The notes beneath the pieces are model-generated. The model did no database searches and was not told the DNA's origin. It saw nothing but the letters and a program-made list of their open reading frames with translations. From contig JBFLZW010000066.1 in NCBI GenBank assembly GCA_040755755.1, positions 1-36,499 of the forward strand: 36,499 nucleotides of DNA. The letters run 5' to 3'. The translations under genes were made by a program, and so were the position numbers. Below, in pieces: positions 33,544-36,499 of the stretch (the first letter of the stretch is position 1; each line of letters opens with the position of its first letter). Origin of the DNA: a bacterium. GTDB taxonomy: Bacteria; SZUA-182; DTGQ01.

Positions 33544-34506
33544 ATGAGACCACGCACCATCTTCATGTTTTCCGGACAAGGTTCCCATTACTATCAGATG
33601 GGAAGGGAAATTTTTGAGCAGAATCCAGTCTTTCGGAAATGGATGCTGGAGGGGGAAAAGATCGTATCCGGGCTTATCGGGGTATCGATAATTGATCAAA
33701 TTTACCATAACGGTTACAAAAAAAGTGATCAGTTCAGCCGCACGTTATATACTCATCCTGCAATCTTCCTGGTTGAATATGCATTAGCACAGGCAGTGAT
33801 GGAGATGGGAATACAACCTGACTATTGCCTTGGTGCAAGCCTCGGAGTATTCGCCGCTGCCGCTCTGGCAGATGCAGTAACCTTTGAAGCGGCATTAACC
33901 ACTGTGGTCAGACAGGCTCAGGCTATGGAGGCGCTTTGTTCTCAAGGAGGCATGATGGCAATTCTCAATCCTCCTGCCCTGTATTTTCAAAATCCTCTCT
34001 TTCATGAAAACTGCGAGCTGGCGGCGATCAATTTTCCCTCTCATTTTGTGGTCTCAGGCGGGCTCAAGCCGCTGTCCGATATCCAGACCTTCTTGGAGGA
34101 GAGAAAAATCACCTTTCAACGGCTGGCTGTATCTCACGCTTTTCACTCATCGCTCATTGATCCTGCCGAAGTCACTTACCGGAATTTTTTAAACACTCTT
34201 GTTCTCCGGGAGCCGCGGATCCCTTTTATCTCGTGTTCAGATGCACACATTCTGCCATATATACACCGGGATTATTTCTGGGACACTGTTCGTCTTCCGG
34301 TTCAATTTCAAAAAACCATTCAGTCATTGGAAGAACACGCAGAGCACGCGCCTTATCTCTATCTTGACCTTGGCCCTTCGGGAACACTGGCTTCCTTTGT
34401 GAAATATAACCTGAATCATCAATCGCGTTCAAAAAGCCTGAGCGTCCTCAATCCTTTCGGCCAGGAAGCCAAAGCCCTTGAAAGATTGAGGAGTTTAATG
34501 CCCTAG
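33544..34506 (+). CDS. Malonyl-CoA-type acyltransferase, trans-AT polyketide clade
   Basis: 320 residues, a stand-alone acyltransferase. It begins TIFMFSGQGSHYYQMG and has the strongly trans-AT-like stretch SRTLYTHPAIFLVEYALAQA. The nucleophile is S99 in GASLGVF, where FabD enzymes have GHSLGE. R123 and H201 (SHAFH) complete the usual active site; the HAFH motif is associated with malonyl specificity. The GASLG form, as I recall it, is common among PksD/PedC-type proteins, some of which are acyl hydrolases that clean stalled polyketide carriers. No polyketide synthase, carrier protein or ketosynthase is in the window, so the partner lies outside or is lost. AAAGGCGG is the ribosome site. Confidence 0.85.
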   Translation: MRPRTIFMFSGQGSHYYQMGREIFEQNPVFRKWMLEGEKIVSGLIGVSIIDQIYHNGYKKSDQFSRTLYTHPAIFLVEYALAQAVMEMGIQPDYCLGASLGVFAAAALADAVTFEAALTTVVRQAQAMEALCSQGGMMAILNPPALYFQNPLFHENCELAAINFPSHFVVSGGLKPLSDIQTFLEERKITFQRLAVSHAFHSSLIDPAEVTYRNFLNTLVLREPRIPFISCSDAHILPYIHRDYFWDTVRLPVQFQKTIQSLEEHAEHAPYLYLDLGPSGTLASFVKYNLNHQSRSKSLSVLNPFGQEAKALERLRSLMP

Positions 34507-34657
34507 GGGCATGGCAGGGCTGCGATGATAGGTAAGAAGAAGCACAAAGCTATCAGAAAACTCTCTGATATAGCGAAAAAGAATCTGATTTACCGAACGA
34601 AAGCATATGGAACCAGGATTATTTGACCAAATGATGCCTGAATTGATGGAGGTGCAT

Positions 34658-35683
34658 ATGTGTTTCAGCTTAGTGGAATTGTTTAAGGGAAAAACCCTCT
34701 ACCTTCTTCTCTTATCTCTGTTAGTTATCTCATCGGCATCTTTTGCCGCAACACCACCAGAGCAGCCATCAACAGGTCCTGGTGGTGCAGACTATTCTCA
34801 TGAGGTAGTCGTCAATACCTATTATCGTGTTGGAACTCTCAGCTACTGCATTTTTGAGCCGGATAATCCGAAGCCGGATACCGCTCCGGTAATCCTCTTT
34901 ATCGCCGGGCACATTCAATACCTGGCAAAACCGGATTTCTACGATGTCTGGATCAAGCATCTGGTTAGGAAAGGCAATATTGTCATTTTCCCTCTTCATC
35001 GCCCAACAGTATTTCTGATCTTCTCTTTATATACCGAGCAGATTATCCGCACCACGCAGGCTGCCATAAAAGAGCTTCAGACCGCAGATCACGTAAGAGC
35101 GGATTTCAATAAATTTGCCATTGTTGGACACTCAACCGGAGCTTTACTTGGACCGAATATATCAGCGGTGGCCGAAAGGTATAATTTACCCAGACCCAAG
35201 GCAATTATGGCTATTGCATGCCCCTCAATTTTCTTAAATAACCAATGGAAAATAGTACCAACAGAAGAGATTTTAGAAGATCTTTCGACAATCCCGGAGG
35301 ATACCCTTATTCTTACTGTAGTGGGCGATCTTGATTATGCGGCAAAGGATGATGGCGGCAAAGCGATTTATAATGCCCTTCCTCAAATTCCGCCTGAGAA
35401 TAAAGATTACATTACAGTCGTTTCAGATGATCATGGATCACCGCCCCTGTCCGCAATTCATCTTGCTGCCTGCAGTAAATCATCAGTTAACTGCTATTCT
35501 CCTTTTTGCGCTAATGCTCTTGATTACTATGGCTATTTCAAATTGTTCGATGGTTTGACTGATGCGGCCTTTTTCGGGAGAAATAGAGAGTATGCACTTG
35601 GTAATACTCCGCAACAGCGCTTCATGGGAATGTGGAGCGATGGGGTGCCGGTAAAGGAACTGGTTGTCACTGATAATCCCTGA
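34658..35683 (+). CDS. Secreted alpha/beta hydrolase
   Basis: 341 residues from ATG 34658, preceded by GGAGGT at five bases. The signal peptide is LYLLLLSLLVISSASFA. The alpha/beta hydrolase fold shows VILFIAGH as the oxyanion strand, GHSTGALLGP as the nucleophile elbow (Ser), VVGDLDYA as the probable acid and SDDHGSP as the probable His. The architecture is like a PET-hydrolase/lipase or chlorophyllase-type protein; the natural substrate is unknown. It lies 151 bases after the acyltransferase on the same strand and could share its transcript. Confidence 0.8.
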   Translation: MCFSLVELFKGKTLYLLLLSLLVISSASFAATPPEQPSTGPGGADYSHEVVVNTYYRVGTLSYCIFEPDNPKPDTAPVILFIAGHIQYLAKPDFYDVWIKHLVRKGNIVIFPLHRPTVFLIFSLYTEQIIRTTQAAIKELQTADHVRADFNKFAIVGHSTGALLGPNISAVAERYNLPRPKAIMAIACPSIFLNNQWKIVPTEEILEDLSTIPEDTLILTVVGDLDYAAKDDGGKAIYNALPQIPPENKDYITVVSDDHGSPPLSAIHLAACSKSSVNCYSPFCANALDYYGYFKLFDGLTDAAFFGRNREYALGNTPQQRFMGMWSDGVPVKELVVTDNP

Positions 35684-35719
35684 ATGAAATGCCTATAGAA
35701 GCTAACACGAATGGCACTT

Positions 35720-35822
35720 ATGAGAAAGGCAAGCGAGCACATGGAGGGTGGGGCTGCTTTTTTGCCCCACCAAATACCGCCCGCGATCTTCCTGGTCGAG
35801 CCTGACTGTCCGCGGATTTATC
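35720..35822 (-). repeat. REP-like hairpin repeat, copy B
   Basis: Reverse-complement copy of 18625-18725, about 90 percent identical over 100 bases with two single-base gaps. The stem-loop core is perfect here: GGTGGGGC, AAAAAAGCA, GCCCCACC (read on the minus strand). The 5-prime side abuts the 13-base match to the MITE-like terminal repeat. Confidence 0.8.
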
Positions 35823-35839
35823 ACACCGTATACTGGATT

Positions 35840-35887
35840 TTCCCGCCCGTTTTCCTCGAAGTTGGTAACGAGGAGAACAGGCGGGAA
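35840..35887. terminator. Strong hairpin between convergent genes
   Basis: Arms TTCCCGCCCGTTTTCCTCG and CGAGGAGAACAGGCGGGAA pair over 19 bases with a 10-base loop. The two differences would still pair as G-U on one RNA strand. It lies between the hydrolase stop (35683) and the convergent gene ending at 35923, where a bidirectional terminator is expected; a proper T-run is lacking. Confidence 0.5.
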
Positions 35888-35922
35888 TAATATCAGATAT
35901 AGACTTATCCGAGTAAGGAGAA

Positions 35923-36499
35923 TTAAATAACAACCGGAACGGTAAGAGTCAACTGGAAGGCTCCGGTTTCAAGTACGGTCTTGCTCTGAGTTATAGTGTA
36001 GTTACCAGCCATGTCAGTTGGAGAAGAAAGGGTTCCCACAATCTGGACAGTAACGGTTGTGGCAGTTACCGAAAGACCGGTTCCGGTCAGGATTACCTGG
36101 TTATTCAAAAGCTGCCCGGTTACATCGATCAGAGTCGGGATGATGCCGTTATTTGCCAGCAGGACAGTACCGGTCAGCGTGGTTGGAATCAGCGGATCCT
36201 GAACAATGGTCAAGGTCATGGGATTAGCGCTGGCATAGACAACCCACCAGAGACCTTCCCATGTCCCTGCCTGCTCGGCTAAACCATATCGCAAGCCGCC
36301 AAGTCCATAGAGCCCGCCGCCGTAAAGACCGCCAAGGCCATACAATCCGCCGCCGTACAGCCCGTAGAGTCCGCCCATGAGCCCGGAATAGCCGTAGAGA
36401 CCGCCACCGTAAAGGCCATATAACCCGCCCATAAGTCCGCCATAGCCATAGCTGTAATAAGCCCGGGCAGTGCCAGCGGGAATAACTGTGAAAGCAAAC
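35923..36499 (-). CDS. Secreted Gly/Leu/Tyr-repeat protein, 5-prime end beyond the window
   Basis: The frame is open to the right edge, so the true start is outside. The first visible residues (AFTVIPAGTARA, then YYSYGYGG) look like the end of a signal peptide with an ARA cleavage site. About 45 residues of GGLYGLYGGGLYG-type repeats follow, then a beta-rich domain of about 120 residues (TLTGTVLLANNGIIPTLIDV, VQIVGTLSSPTDMAGNYTIT). The plan of signal peptide, aromatic low-complexity repeats, and beta domain repeats that of the protein at 2961-4085, though the sequences differ. Function unknown; surface or matrix protein is an inference. Confidence 0.7.
   Translation of the reverse strand, partial: FAFTVIPAGTARAYYSYGYGGLMGGLYGLYGGGLYGYSGLMGGLYGLYGGGLYGLGGLYGGGLYGLGGLRYGLAEQAGTWEGLWWVVYASANPMTLTIVQDPLIPTTLTGTVLLANNGIIPTLIDVTGQLLNNQVILTGTGLSVTATTVTVQIVGTLSSPTDMAGNYTITQSKTVLETGAFQLTLTVPVVI

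Noticed and set aside
34525-34626. Possible 33-residue basic peptide between the acyltransferase and the secreted hydrolase (MIGKKKHKAIRKLSD...)
   Set aside because: Only a weak AGGG precedes the ATG and no family is recognised; too short to separate from chance.

Overview
The window is a piece of a Gram-negative bacterial chromosome of roughly balanced base composition. Several predicted proteins carry Sec-type signal peptides, and there are ordinary housekeeping genes (polA, an RlmD-type rRNA methyltransferase, priA). The PAS sensor, the SPASM radical SAM enzyme, the secreted MEMO-like protein and the many intergenic minisatellite-like repeats fit a deltaproteobacterium-like (Desulfobacterota) or candidate-phylum environmental organism. 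That placement is an inference from gene flavour, not a measurement. No rRNA, tRNA, CRISPR array or intact transposase was found.

Layout. 1-8.4 kb: a PAS sensor cut short at its C-terminus; a GT4 glycosyltransferase; a secreted protein with exactly 31 five-residue P/Y/Q repeats joined to a chagasin-like (I42) domain; two divergent secreted repeat (beta-propeller-like) proteins; and a secreted MEMO-family protein. 8.4-9.5 kb: deletion relics of a DUF2339/DUF3999 membrane pair. 9.7-12.4 kb: a SPASM radical SAM enzyme, an EgtD-family methyltransferase that has lost the hercynine-synthase substrate signature, and an amidinotransferase/arginine-deiminase-like remnant. 12.5-14.2 kb: a coiled-coil protein and a frameshifted PIN relic. 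14.1-18.6 kb: rlmD, polA and a zinc-ribbon gene on the minus strand. 18.6-20.1 kb: a gene graveyard (REP-like repeat, a 252-bp duplicated dehydrogenase tail, truncated vapC, intact antitoxin, DUF2283-like relic). 20.1-22 kb: a zinc dehydrogenase and an LsrF-like aldolase. 22.3-25.2 kb: a MoxR-like ATPase and its 635-residue partner. 25.5-28.5 kb: ExoD, an RRM protein, an LPG-synthase-type membrane protein and DUF502. 28.8-32.4 kb: an HD hydrolase, priA and a diverged family-4 uracil-DNA glycosylase. 32.5-33.4 kb: an orphan Phd antitoxin beside a gutted vapC, then a MITE-like element with terminal inverted repeats and a 6-8 bp direct flank repeat. 33.5-36.5 kb: an orphan trans-AT-type acyltransferase, a secreted alpha/beta hydrolase, and a Gly/Leu/Tyr-repeat secreted protein running off the right edge.

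Most likely to be new: the radical SAM/EgtD-like pair, the MoxR ATPase/635-residue operon, the pentapeptide-repeat/chagasin fusion, and the non-autonomous mobile element at 33.14-33.43 kb. At least seven gene relics, three of them toxin genes of the PIN family, show that this region has been repeatedly rearranged and eroded.
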